Positions 18,164-27,323 are shown, counted from the first letter of the stretch. The stretch: DNA of 63,284 nucleotides from Pseudoscardovia radai (GCF_002259605.1 NZ_MWWR01000010.1:1-63284); one strand, 5' to 3'. Numbers and translations are program-made. The notes: generated by a model from the sequence alone, not told the origin.

Positions 18164-21100
18164 ATGAGCGAACACATGGATGCGCCGGACTATTCGGCCG
18201 GGGATTCCGTCGCGGATCCGCAGACCGCAGGCCCGCAGACCACGGATCCGCAGGCCGCGGGTCCGCAGGCGCCGGATCCGCAAGGGCAGGCGCCCAGTGC
18301 CGCGCCCAATGCCGCGGACGAGGAACTGACGAGGCGCGGCATGGAGTTCCTGCAGTATCTGTCGTCCGTGGCGCGGAACCTGCAGGGGAAAATCGTGCGG
18401 GACGTCCACTCGCCGGACGCCCAGGGGCTGCTGTCCATCGATGCATCGTGGAACAACCCCTACGTCCGCATCGGCTCCACCGACGCGGATGACGCATGGC
18501 TTGTGGTGCAGAAGGTCGCCAGGCCGGTGCCGCCCGCCCTTCCCGACGAACTCGCGAGCCTGGTGGACGAGGGCTCCCTTACGGCGGACAGCTCCGCGCC
18601 CCGCCTTTCCGACATCGCCGTGGCGCAGCTGCTCGGTGACTCCCTCGAGCAGGCGGAGCAGCAGCTCGAGCTGTGGACGGAATCGACATGGAAGCCGTGG
18701 CGACGGCAGTCGCGTCCCGCAATCCAGGCGTACAAGCTCTACACCGACCTCTATGCCATGCGCCTGGCGATGGAGGGGAACGAGGAGACGAAGGAAATCG
18801 TGTGGGGGAACGCCTTCTTCCACTACGATGCGCCGGACGGCGAACACGTCGACTACCCCCTCGTCACCACGACCATGAGCATCGACATGTCCAGGAAGGA
18901 CGGGTCGATCCGCGTCGAGGCCGACGGGAGCCCCGAGCTGTCGTTCGCGCCCCTCGAGAACCTTGGGATTCCGGGGATGAACGACCTCGTGGGTCTGCAG
19001 CGCGCCTACGCCTCCGCGCAGAACCCCGCGCAGAACCCCGCGCAGGAGGACGACGACGCCACCGCCATCCCCGTCTGGGACGACGGCCTGCGCCAAAAGT
19101 TCGAGGAGCGCATCGTGGCGCCTCTCGGTCTCGACGCGAAGGCGCAGAAGCGTTTCGACTCCCGTGGCACCACCGCGCACCCGGTGGTGAGCGACGAGAC
19201 GATGCTGTTCATCCGGCCGATCCCCCGGCTCGAGGAGCAGTTCTATGACAATCTGAGCGACCTCATCGGCGAGGGCGGCATCTTCCCCGCCGCGCTGGAT
19301 TCCATCGTGGTGAACCAGGACACGGTGGCGTCGTCGTCCCAGTACGGGCGCTATCGTGACGCGATCTCGGCCCAGACCATCGGCGACGGCAAGCTGCGCG
19401 TGCTCATGCCCCTGCCGTCGAACGACGAGCAGCAGCGCATTGCCGAGCAGCTCGAGAAAAGCATCGGCGTGGCGGTGCAGGGGCCTCCCGGAACCGGCAA
19501 GACCCACACCATCGCCAACCTCGTCTCCCACCTGCTTGCGCAAGGCAAGCGCGTGCTCGTCACGGCGGAGAAGGAGCAGGCGCTCACCGTGCTTCAGGAG
19601 AAGATTCCCGAAAGCATTCGCGACCTGACGATTTCCGTGGGCACGTCGGTGGAATCGATGGCGAAGCTGAGCGAATCGGTGCAGCATATGCAGGACACGA
19701 TTTCCGACATCGACGTGGAGGACGAGAAACAGCGCATCACGGCGCTCGAGCAGCAGCTCGATTCGCTCGAATCGGATATGCGGCTTACCGAAGCCCGGCT
19801 CGACCAGGCGCTGATGTCGGAGACGCGGGAATTCACGATTCCCGATGCAACGGGCGACAAGTCGCGGCCCGCGGGGCAAGTGGCCAAATGGATCAGGGCG
19901 AACGCCGGCATCGACGTCATCGCCGACGCAGTCCAGCCCGACGTGCGCTTCCCGCTGACCGCGGAGGACTACGCGCACTTCGTTGCGCTTTGCCAATCCA
20001 TCACGCCGCAGGAGGCTGCGGAGAGCCTGTTCGACACAGCCGTGGCGCAGCAGCTTCCCGACGCCGCCAGCATCGATTCGGCGTTCCGCGAGCTCGATGC
20101 CATCGGCGCGAAAATCGGGGCCCTGCAAAGCAGCGGCCTGCGCGTGGACGCGCTCGAAACCCTTCCCGAAGGCGGCCTCGAAAGCCTGGTCCAGACCATG
20201 GAGGACGGGGCGGCGCGCGTCGGGGCCATCGAAACGAGGCCCGATGACGCCGCGCTGTACAACGCGCTGTTCGCATCCGGGCGCTACACGGCCGACAACG
20301 TGGCCTGGCTGCGCGCGCAGAACCGCGAGCTGTGGAACAAGGCCGCGGTGGCGCGCCAGCACGAGGACCGTCTCCTCGGGCACGCCGTGTCCGTTCCCGC
20401 GGGGCCGAAGGAAAGCCAGCTGCAGCTGCTCTCCGAATGGAGCACCAGGATGAAGCCGGGCGGCAAGCTCGGCATGTTCGCGCCCAAGGAGCTCAAGGAC
20501 TTCGCCGGCGCCGTGCGGGTGGACGGCTTCGCCGTCGCGAATGCGGAGCAGCTCGGGCTCGTGCGCGACCAGATCATCGTCAACGACGAATGGACGTTCA
20601 TCGTGCGCATGGAGCAGCAGGTGTACGGACGCTTCGGATTCGATGCCGGCGTCAGCGCCGGTCGGCCGGATTTCGCCACGATTGCGAACTTCGCGCAGCG
20701 CATCGAGGACATGTGCGGCTGGGGGCTCGAAGGCATGCCCGCCCTTGGCGAGACGCTGCGCACGTATGTGGCCGGCGCCGGCGCCGAGCCCATGCCCGAC
20801 AGCGCCACGCTGCGGCACATCGCCGACCTTCTCAAGGATTTCGGCATCAGCCAGCGCGCCGGACAGCTGGAGGCGTGGCTCACGAGCATCATGGGCGTGC
20901 TCGACGCCGCGGCCGCTGCACAGCCCGCGGTGACGCTGTGGAACGATTTCCGCTCGGCGCTCGCGACGCGGGACGCCGCCGCATGGGCCGCCGCCTGCCA
21001 GCGCATGGGCGAGCTCGCCCGCGTGCGGGAGGATTGCACGCGACGCGAGGCGCTGGGCGAGCGGATCGCGTCCGCCGGCGCCCCCATGTGGCGCGATGCC

Positions 21101-22720
21101 ATGGAACGCGGGGAGGCCACGGCCCTTCTTGCGCCGGCCGATGCGCCCGTCGCCTGGCGGGTCGCACAGGCTCACACGTGGCTCGGCTCGCTGTACCAGG
21201 GGCCGAGCGTGGAATCGTTGATGGAAGACATGAGCCGCAAGGAGGCCGAGCGCAAGGACGTGACGCTCCGGCTCATCCATTCGCTGGCCTATACGCATCT
21301 CAAGGAGAACCGCCCCGATTCCGCGCGTCGCCATCTTGCGGACTGGCTCGAGGCGATCAAGAAAATCGGAAAGGGCACGGGCAAGAAGGCCCCGCGGTAT
21401 ATCGCGACGGCGCGCGCCATGCTGCCGCAGGCGATGGGTGCGGTGCCGGTGTGGATCATGCCGCTGCATCGTGTGTTCCAGAACTTCGTACCGGGGCAGT
21501 CCGAGCCCTTCGACGTGGTGATCGTGGACGAATCGTCGCAATGCGACCTGCTGTCCGTGGGCGTCCTGGCCCTGGCACGCCAGGCGGTGATCGTGGGCGA
21601 CGACAAGCAGACATCCCCCAACCGCGTGGGCATCGACGAAAGCATGTTCGGGGAGCTGCAGAACCGGTATATCGGCGATTTCGGCGACCGGGCGCTGTAC
21701 GGGCCGAACGAGTCACTGTATTCGCTCGCCACCCGCGCGTTCGGCAGCGTGATCCAGCTGCGCGAGCACTACCGGTGCGTTCCGGAGATCATCGAATACT
21801 CGAATCGTTACTACGACGGGAATATCCAGCCGCTGCGCGAACGCACGCATCCGCAGATCGGCGATCCGCTCCATGCCGTGTATTGCGAGGACTGCGTCTC
21901 CCGGAAGGCCGGCAACTTCCGCGTGAACGAGGGCGAGGCGCGGCGAATCGTGGACACGCTCGTCGAATGCCTGCAAAAGCCCGAGTACGCCGACCTGAGC
22001 TTCGGCATCGTGACGTTCATGAGCGGCGACCAGAAGAAGCTCATCCAGAACGAGCTGCTGGAACGCGTAAGCGTGCAGGATATCGAGAAACACCGCATCC
22101 GCGTGGGATATCCGCCGGATTTCCAAGGCGATGAGCGCGACGTCGTGTTCATCTCCATGGTGACGCATATCTCCGCCTCGACGGAAGGGGCGCACGTGTA
22201 CGCGGCGACCAGCACCATGTACCAGCAGTGGGCGAATGTGGCGGTTTCGCGCGCTCGCGACCAGCTCTGGGTGTTCTATTCGATGGATTACCGCGCCCTG
22301 AATCCCAACGATGTGCGGCGAGGGATCATCGAGTACGTGGCCGGGTACCGCGAGGAGACCCGCGCGGAAGACAAGTTCGCGCTTGTGGAATCCGATTTCG
22401 AACGCGATGTGCTGCGCGATATCCTGCGGCATGGCTATGACGTGCAGCCGCAGTATCAGGTGGGGCGCTACCGCATCGACTTCGTGGTGACGCTGGCGCC
22501 CGGATACCGCCTCGCCATCGAGTGCGACGGGGATTCCTACCACGGGCTCGACCGCCAGGATTCCGATCTGCGCAGGCAGCGGGTGCTGGAGCGGCAGGGG
22601 TGGAATTTCTGGCGCATCCGCGCGTCGGAGTACTACCTCGATCCCGGTGCGTCCATGATGCCGTTGTGGAGCCGGCTGGAGGATCTGCGGCAGCGCGCCG
22701 AGGATTCGCGCGGCGCGTGA
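18164..22720 (+). CDS. SF1 helicase fused to a Vsr/MTES_1575-like nuclease
   Basis: 1518 residues from the ATG at 18164, which has AAGGAG 8 bases upstream. The first 40 residues are Pro/Gln-rich low complexity. Walker A GPPGTGKTH lies near residue 440, Walker B VVIVDESSQCD near 1120, then GDDKQ and QLREHYRC, the order of SF1 (DNA2/NAM7-like) helicases, with a ~650-residue insertion between motifs I and II. Residues ~1408-1510 form a PD-(D/E)xK fold: GRYRIDFVV, then RLAIECDGDSYHG, then LERQGWNFWRI, as in MTES_1575/DUF559/Vsr-type nucleases. The architecture resembles single-gene phage-defence helicase-nucleases such as Hhe, but I see no DUF4011 signature. It sits between 72-bp repeat arrays, upstream of a WYL regulator. 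Confidence 0.85.
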   Translation: MSEHMDAPDYSAGDSVADPQTAGPQTTDPQAAGPQAPDPQGQAPSAAPNAADEELTRRGMEFLQYLSSVARNLQGKIVRDVHSPDAQGLLSIDASWNNPYVRIGSTDADDAWLVVQKVARPVPPALPDELASLVDEGSLTADSSAPRLSDIAVAQLLGDSLEQAEQQLELWTESTWKPWRRQSRPAIQAYKLYTDLYAMRLAMEGNEETKEIVWGNAFFHYDAPDGEHVDYPLVTTTMSIDMSRKDGSIRVEADGSPELSFAPLENLGIPGMNDLVGLQRAYASAQNPAQNPAQEDDDATAIPVWDDGLRQKFEERIVAPLGLDAKAQKRFDSRGTTAHPVVSDETMLFIRPIPRLEEQFYDNLSDLIGEGGIFPAALDSIVVNQDTVASSSQYGRYRDAISAQTIGDGKLRVLMPLPSNDEQQRIAEQLEKSIGVAVQGPPGTGKTHTIANLVSHLLAQGKRVLVTAEKEQALTVLQEKIPESIRDLTISVGTSVESMAKLSESVQHMQDTISDIDVEDEKQRITALEQQLDSLESDMRLTEARLDQALMSETREFTIPDATGDKSRPAGQVAKWIRANAGIDVIADAVQPDVRFPLTAEDYAHFVALCQSITPQEAAESLFDTAVAQQLPDAASIDSAFRELDAIGAKIGALQSSGLRVDALETLPEGGLESLVQTMEDGAARVGAIETRPDDAALYNALFASGRYTADNVAWLRAQNRELWNKAAVARQHEDRLLGHAVSVPAGPKESQLQLLSEWSTRMKPGGKLGMFAPKELKDFAGAVRVDGFAVANAEQLGLVRDQIIVNDEWTFIVRMEQQVYGRFGFDAGVSAGRPDFATIANFAQRIEDMCGWGLEGMPALGETLRTYVAGAGAEPMPDSATLRHIADLLKDFGISQRAGQLEAWLTSIMGVLDAAAAAQPAVTLWNDFRSALATRDAAAWAAACQRMGELARVREDCTRREALGERIASAGAPMWRDAMERGEATALLAPADAPVAWRVAQAHTWLGSLYQGPSVESLMEDMSRKEAERKDVTLRLIHSLAYTHLKENRPDSARRHLADWLEAIKKIGKGTGKKAPRYIATARAMLPQAMGAVPVWIMPLHRVFQNFVPGQSEPFDVVIVDESSQCDLLSVGVLALARQAVIVGDDKQTSPNRVGIDESMFGELQNRYIGDFGDRALYGPNESLYSLATRAFGSVIQLREHYRCVPEIIEYSNRYYDGNIQPLRERTHPQIGDPLHAVYCEDCVSRKAGNFRVNEGEARRIVDTLVECLQKPEYADLSFGIVTFMSGDQKKLIQNELLERVSVQDIEKHRIRVGYPPDFQGDERDVVFISMVTHISASTEGAHVYAATSTMYQQWANVAVSRARDQLWVFYSMDYRALNPNDVRRGIIEYVAGYREETRAEDKFALVESDFERDVLRDILRHGYDVQPQYQVGRYRIDFVVTLAPGYRLAIECDGDSYHGLDRQDSDLRRQRVLERQGWNFWRIRASEYYLDPGASMMPLWSRLEDLRQRAEDSRGA

Positions 22721-22759
22721 TGCGGTGATGGGCTGATGAGGTGATGCGGTGATGGTGCG

Positions 22760-23100
22760 GGAAGCCGGGCCTCGTGGCGAGGATTGTTCGCCATGGGGCC
22801 CGGTTTTGGGTCTGGCGTGTGGTTTGGTTGGGGAAATCGTGTTTCGTGGCGAGGATTCTTCGCCATGAAGGGCGGTTTCGACGATTTTTCCGGTGTCGTT
22901 TGGCGGATATGGCGTTCGTGGTGAAGGGGGTTCGCCATGAAGGTCGTTCTTCGGCGGTTTTCGCGCTTTTGCTGGCTGATGAGGTGTTCGAGGCGAGGAC
23001 AGTGCGCCATGAAGGGTGTTTTCGGTCCGATGGGCGTGGATGGTTGGGGAAATCGTGTTTCGTGGTGAGGATGTTTCGCCATGAAGGTTCTTATTGACGA
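22760..23100. repeat. 72-bp repeat array B
   Basis: Five CGCCATG marks at 22789, 22861, 22933, 23005 and 23077, exactly 72 bases apart each time. The conserved core reads TTCGTGG(C/T)GAGGATT.TTCGCCATGAAGG; units 2-4 differ from each other but correspond one to one with units in array C. The core can form a hairpin (TGGCGA paired with TCGCCA on the minus strand) and changed bases usually stay paired. Minus-strand translation is open, with a 24-residue period (MA..P.HE.R). The array fills the 494-base gap between the helicase and WYL genes together with the WYL promoter. Confidence 0.8.
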
Positions 23101-23214
23101 TTTTCCCTGCGTGGCGCGGGGCGGCGTCGCAATCGTAATGGTGTCATGGCATACTGAAAGGGCATCATCGACGATGATGGATTGCTATCGATTGCGACCC
23201 TGGGGAGGACTGCA

Positions 23215-24609
23215 ATGACAACACATGACGATTCACACGCGAACCCTTCCGTGGATGCTTCCGCGGACCATTCCATGGTTCCGGCGCATCTGGCGGATTC
23301 CACGAGTGCGGTTGACCTGCGCTCGGCGATGGAGGCGCGCAGTACACGCACCTCGAGGCCGCTGATGGACGTGTTCACGGCGCTGTGGAACCACAGCAGC
23401 GACGACCACCCGCTGACGCCCGATGAGATCATCTGGTTCCTGGCGCATGACAACCGCCAGAACTCGTTCTACAGGACGCCGTCGCGCGAAGCCGTGGTCA
23501 ACGAGCTGCGATACCTCGAGTACACGCGATTCCTCGGGCGCGAGGTGCGCCGAGTGGATGACGACGCGGATGGCGACGCGGATGGCAAAGGCAAAGGCGC
23601 CGGCAACGGGCGGGACGCGGGCGGCCGCTGGTATATGGCGCCCGTGCTCTCCTCCTCCGAAGTGCGTCTGCTCGAGGACGGCCTGATGCTTTCGCGTATC
23701 GATCCGGAGGAGCTGCGCGGCGTCATCTCGGGGCTGCGCCAGCTCGCCGGCGGCAACGCGCCCTCCGATGAGCTGCCGGATATACCAATCGCCGGCTACG
23801 AGCATATCAACGGCGAGTTCCTCGCCACCGTCGAGAACATCACCCAGGCCATCAGCGACGGCATGGCCGTTGTGTTCTCCTACTGCGACTACGACGAGCA
23901 CGGCGACCTCGTCCGGCGCATGAAGCGCCTCGATGATGGGACGCGTGGCGATACGCCGCGCAAGTACGTGCTCGACCCGTACAACATGGTGTACAAGAAG
24001 GGCAGGTACTACCTGCTCGGGCATTTCCATGACAATCCCGTGCCCGAAAGCGTTGACCAGGACGAGAAGCACACCAACCTGACGTGCTTTGCCGTCAACC
24101 GCATCCGCGACCTGCGGATCAGCACCATGCGGATCGCTGCGCCGGCCGGCACCTGGGACGAGAACGGCCTGCCCCGGGCGCTGACCGGTGCGCCTCGGTT
24201 TGACGCGGTCGCCTTCGCCAGGCAGCGCCCCCATCTGACGATGGGTACGCTGATCGACGTGGTGATGAGCGTCGGGCCGGGCATGCTCACCAACGTGTAT
24301 GAGTGGTTCGACGATCCCAAGGTCGAGCGCGTCGACGGGCCGTTCGAGGCGGGCGCGGGTGCTGTGGGCGGTGCCGGTGCTGGCGCGGGTGCTGCGGGCG
24401 CGGGCGGTGCGGGCGGAGCTGGTGCGGCCGGGGCCGCAGAGCGCGGCGCGGCGTACCACTATCGCGTCACGGTGCGCAGCCCCCAGCTGAGCATCGTGTG
24501 GTGGGCGCTTCAGTATGCGCTCTCCGAGGTGCGAATCGAATCCCCGCAGGCGGTTCGCGATGAACTGCACCGCGCCGGCGCGCTGCTGACGCAGCGCTAC
24601 GGCGAGTAA
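23215..24609 (+). CDS. WYL-domain transcriptional regulator
   Basis: 464 residues from ATG 23215 (GGGGAGGA 7 bases upstream). Residues ~45-110 look like a winged helix (LMDVFTALWN, LTPDEIIWFL, SREAVVNELRYLEY). A WYL-type SH3-like domain follows at ~207-300: an A(I/V)SDGMAVVFSY strand, DPYNMVYKKGRYYLLGHFH (the W of WYL is K/G here but the YLLG core is kept) and FAVNRIRDLRI. A Gly/Ala-only linker of about 30 residues at 377-409 splits the C-terminal WCX-like part (VRSPQLSIVWWALQYA). WYL proteins bind nucleic acid or small ligands and often regulate defence islands. It follows the helicase-nuclease gene but has its own spacing, so it may be separately transcribed. Confidence 0.82.
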   Translation: MTTHDDSHANPSVDASADHSMVPAHLADSTSAVDLRSAMEARSTRTSRPLMDVFTALWNHSSDDHPLTPDEIIWFLAHDNRQNSFYRTPSREAVVNELRYLEYTRFLGREVRRVDDDADGDADGKGKGAGNGRDAGGRWYMAPVLSSSEVRLLEDGLMLSRIDPEELRGVISGLRQLAGGNAPSDELPDIPIAGYEHINGEFLATVENITQAISDGMAVVFSYCDYDEHGDLVRRMKRLDDGTRGDTPRKYVLDPYNMVYKKGRYYLLGHFHDNPVPESVDQDEKHTNLTCFAVNRIRDLRISTMRIAAPAGTWDENGLPRALTGAPRFDAVAFARQRPHLTMGTLIDVVMSVGPGMLTNVYEWFDDPKVERVDGPFEAGAGAVGGAGAGAGAAGAGGAGGAGAAGAAERGAAYHYRVTVRSPQLSIVWWALQYALSEVRIESPQAVRDELHRAGALLTQRYGE

Positions 24610-24751
24610 ACGCATCGCTGACGCCGCAGGGCCGCGCAGCGCCGTCCCCCATGCGGCGTGGGCCGTGCGCCGTCCCCATGCGGCACATCCCCGACCCATG
24701 CCTCCCGTGCGGCGCCGTCCCCAATCGGCACCGCACAGAAGGCACGAATCG

Positions 24752-25192
24752 TCAGATCGCCACTGGGCCGAAGGCATCGATATGCGCGAGCGTGACCACG
24801 CGATTGGCCTCGCACGGCTCGTCGTGCTCGTATGCCTCGCATTCGCGCAGGTGCTGGAGCTTCAGCGCCAGCTTCAGGGCGTAATGGCGGTCGCAGTAAT
24901 ACTGGATGTGATCCGACTCGCATTCGGGGTCGCCGCACAGGCAGTGGGTGTAATGCGTGGCGGTATCGTCGCACATCGATTCCTCCCAATCGCATGTGTG
25001 GTGACCGCCGCCGCCATCTCCGAAATCGGGAAAGTCCGGACCGGCGGGCTGCAGGCTGGGCGTGTCGTCGTCCTCCTGCGCCACCGCGACATGCGTCGCC
25101 GCCTGCCCGGCGTGCGCGTCATGCGCCGTCGGCGTGTTCTGGGTCTCCAACATCGTCGGAGCTTCCTGAGTGATCATGGTCTGAGTGGTCAT
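24752..25192 (-). CDS. hypothetical Cys/His-rich protein
   Basis: 146 residues; no family recognised. The N-terminal half is low complexity (Thr/Ala/Gln, then Asp/Pro/Gly). The C-terminal half is rich in Cys and His: HHTCDWEESMCDD, HCLCGDPECESDH, YYCDRHY, LRECEAYEHDEPC. The spacing suggests two zinc-binding sites, as in treble-clef or HNH-related folds, but I see no HNH catalytic pattern. The start has AAAGGAGAC upstream, and three 13-bp tandem repeats lie just beyond that. It converges on the WYL gene. Confidence 0.62.
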   Translation of the reverse strand: MTTQTMITQEAPTMLETQNTPTAHDAHAGQAATHVAVAQEDDDTPSLQPAGPDFPDFGDGGGGHHTCDWEESMCDDTATHYTHCLCGDPECESDHIQYYCDRHYALKLALKLQHLRECEAYEHDEPCEANRVVTLAHIDAFGPVAI

Positions 25193-25205
25193 GATGTCTC
25201 CTTTC

Positions 25206-25244
25206 GGTAGTGCTTTCCGGTAGTGCTTTTCAGTAGTGCTTTCC
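25206..25244. repeat. three tandem 13-bp repeats in the leader of the Cys/His-rich gene
   Basis: GGTAGTGCTTTCC, GGTAGTGCTTTTC and AGTAGTGCTTTCC lie head to tail at 25206-25218, 25219-25231 and 25232-25244, immediately upstream of the ribosome binding site of the gene starting at 25192. On the sense strand they read GGAAAGCACTAC(C/T). They could be an activator site or a slippage-prone tract. Confidence 0.7.
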
Positions 25245-25337
25245 GGTGCCGCGGCCGCCGCCGGGCTGGTGGTGGCCGTTTTGCAATGGGTGCGTGGCTT
25301 CCCGCGGCGCCGCTCCCCAGGCGGAGCCGAGGCGCCG

Positions 25338-26117
25338 CTAGTCGCCCAAGGCGATCCTCGGGTTCGCGCCGGTGTCGATGAGCATGCGCAGCTGCTTTTC
25401 GTAGAGCGTGATGCTCTCTTGGATCAGCGGCAGGTCCTTGTCATCGTTGCGGTAGAACATCGCATACTTGCTGTGCCTGTCGCGCCAGTCGCTTCCCGAC
25501 AGGATGTCGATGCAGTTCCAGTCGCCGCTGCCGTAGATACGGAACCGGATGATGGAGTCATCGGTGAACGGCAGGGCGATGTTGAACGGCTCGATGATCA
25601 GGGCGAACAGGCCGGGCGTCGCCGAGTCGGGGACGTGGGACAGCAGCCGGGCCGCCCCGAGCCAGTCCGCGCGGAGCAGACCGTCGCCGAAGCTCGCCTT
25701 CCGGTCCATGTCCCACTCGCCGGCATCGGCGGAATCGCCGTCGCCGTCCCCTGCGTCGGGATCGCGGAATTTCACGCCGGCCCGCAACGTCTCGTTGTGT
25801 TCGATGCTCGCGGCGAATTTGGGAGACCATATGTACTCCGGCTTAGACGTGCCCTTGCGGAGCGTGAACGCAGGCTGGCGACTGTCCTCCGCGAGACCCT
25901 CCTGGATGGCATACACCTCCATCGTCAGGTGGAAATCGCTGCAGCCGCTCAGATGCTCGCGGATGGCGTTGCGCACATCCTCGAGGGACATGCCCTTGTG
26001 CAGGGTGACGAAATCCTCGGCGGCCCATTCGAGGTCCCAGGAGTCCTCGCCATCGGACGCGCCGTCGGCGGGCGTGCCGTTGTTGGTGTTGTTCATGTTG
26101 TTGGCGTCGTTGCTCAT
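25338..26117 (-). CDS. hypothetical protein
   Basis: 259 residues; family not recognised. The N-terminus is Asn/Gly/Asp-rich low complexity like those of the 4.6-7.1 kb operon. The rest is a mixed alpha/beta soluble protein with no membrane segment or evident catalytic motif. Notable segments are HLTMEVYAIQEGLAED, PGLFALIIEPFNIALPF and DWRDRHSKYAMFYRNDD. The ATG at 26117 was preferred to a GTG nine bases earlier, because that GTG lies inside the AAAGGTGAG ribosome site. It is 145 bases upstream of the Cys/His-rich gene on the same strand, so the two may be co-transcribed. Confidence 0.65.
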   Translation of the reverse strand: MSNDANNMNNTNNGTPADGASDGEDSWDLEWAAEDFVTLHKGMSLEDVRNAIREHLSGCSDFHLTMEVYAIQEGLAEDSRQPAFTLRKGTSKPEYIWSPKFAASIEHNETLRAGVKFRDPDAGDGDGDSADAGEWDMDRKASFGDGLLRADWLGAARLLSHVPDSATPGLFALIIEPFNIALPFTDDSIIRFRIYGSGDWNCIDILSGSDWRDRHSKYAMFYRNDDKDLPLIQESITLYEKQLRMLIDTGANPRIALGD

Positions 26118-26369
26118 GATGCTCACCTTTCTGTGTGGTTTGGTTGACGTGTTGTTCGGTTGATGCGTGGTTGGTTGTGTGTGGGCCGGCCGACGCTTGG
26201 CCGGCTGGCGTGTGGCTGTGGTTACGGTGCGAGGTTTCCCTGTCCCGGCATCTCGCTGGATCCCCCGTTGCGCGGTGCCTGTATCTATTACACCACCGCG
26301 ACACGCCGAGGAAAAAAGTTCGAAGAATTTTTCGGAGCGCGTCGAATGGCGCTGTGCCGGAGCGGGGGA

Positions 26370-26935
26370 GGCCGGGGGAATCGTGTTTCGTGGGGAGGAT
26401 TTTTCGCCATGAGGGGTGGTTTCGACGATTTTCGCGGTGTTGTTTGGCGGGTGTGGCGTTCGTGGTGAAAGGGGTTCGCCATGAAGGTCGTTTTCCGACG
26501 ATTCCCGCGCCCTCGTTGGCGGGCGGGATGTTCATGGTGAGGACGGTGCGCCATGAAGGGTGGTTTTCGGTCCGGCGGGTGGGGAGGCCGGGGAAATCGT
26601 GTTTCGTGGCGAGGATTTTTCGCCATGAAGGGATGCGTCGGCCGGGCCGCTTCGACCGGCTGGGGAAAATCGTGCTTCAGTGTGAGTGATTGTGTGCAGT
26701 GAAGGCCGTTGACCTGTTTCGGAAGGCGTTTCGGTGGGGTCGGGGCCGTTCGGTGTGAGCGATTGTGCACGGTGAAGGCCCTTGACCCCTGTGCAACCCG
26801 GTCTGGGCGGGGGGCAGGGCCGTTCGGTGTGAGTGATTGTGTGCAGTGAAGGCCGTTGACCTGCCTTGGAAGGCGATTCTGCGGGGTCAAAGGCGTTTAG
26901 TGTGAGCGAATGTGTGCGGTGAGCGTTCTCGAGGG
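26370..26935. repeat. 72-bp repeat array C with a 73/74-bp extension
   Basis: CGCCAT(G) marks lie at 26405, 26477, 26549 and 26621, exactly 72 apart. Units 1-3 here match units 2-4 of array B in order. From 26680 the array continues as four units starting GTGTGAG(C/T) at 26680, 26753, 26827 and 26900 with 73-74 bp spacing and a related core (TGTGAGTGATTGTGTGCAGTGAAGG). This changing spacing shifts any reading frame. The rest of the 1.2-kb gene-free stretch (26118-27323) holds a terminator and the element's left attachment region. Confidence 0.78.
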
Positions 26936-27015
26936 CGTTTTTGGGCGCTGCCCTGGACGGCTCTGGTTATATTTTTGTCACATTTTGCGCGTTATGACGA
27001 TGCTTGGAAACAGAA

Positions 27016-27046
27016 AACCTCAGGAATCATGCCGATTCCTGAGGTT
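27016..27046 (-). terminator. terminator at the left border of the tRNA-Leu element
   Basis: AACCTCAGGAATC pairs with GATTCCTGAGGTT around ATGCC; the minus strand continues TTTTCTG. It sits next to the left copy of the tRNA-Leu end and was probably the tRNA gene's own terminator before integration (inference). Confidence 0.75.
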
Positions 27047-27051
27047 TCTAT

Positions 27052-27088
27052 ATCGTGCGCGCGGGGGGAGTTGAAAGCTCACGGCCTT
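27052..27088. other. left attachment site (tRNA-Leu end copy)
   Basis: The first 24 bases (ending gggggagttgaa) are identical to 38951-38974 at the tRNA-Leu gene; the repeat then continues for 13 more bases with three mismatches. It is the distal half-site left by integration. Confidence 0.85.
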
Positions 27089-27181
27089 CTATCTGTAGCA
27101 TGTAATCGGCGAGATAATGGGTCGTTGCGTGTTTGCGTTCTATCTCCAAGATTTCCGTGCTGGACGATGTTTGGATTGGCG

Positions 27182-27203
27182 GTGCACCAAAAGTGCACCG
27201 CGG
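27182..27203. repeat. 22-bp element-end repeat, left copy
   Basis: GTGCACCAAAAGTGCACCGCGG, one mismatch from 38876-38897 and in the same orientation. It contains GTGCAC twice. The two copies lie 94 and 54 bases inside the attachment cores, which fits arm-type integrase or excisionase sites. Confidence 0.7.
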
Positions 27204-27323
27204 TTTGCACCACGCGGTTGGGCGTGTCTTTCATCCAGCTTCTGTCGATTCTCCGGATCTACAGATGGGTGTCCCTTGACATCTAGACAGGCTGCGTTCG
27301 TGAGCGTTACAATTCCCATCCAT

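Noticed and set aside
18065..21541. Long minus-strand open frame opposite the helicase-nuclease
   Set aside because: High-GC shadow frame; the plus strand has helicase motifs in order and a good start site.
22633..23082. Minus-strand protein with 24-residue repeats in array B
   Set aside because: Not listed as a gene because there is no start signal, it runs into the helicase gene, and the related array C loses the frame where spacing becomes 73-74 bp. Kept as a hypothesis under the repeat finding.
24343..24440. Frameshift or expansion error in the WYL gene at its Gly/Ala-only linker
   Set aside because: The frame stays open and a conserved-looking C-terminal part follows, so a flexible linker is the simpler explanation.
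22760..26935. CRISPR array
   Set aside because: Spacing is regular, but the units are 72 bp without a separate invariant repeat and unique spacers; inter-core parts recur between arrays, and no cas gene is present.
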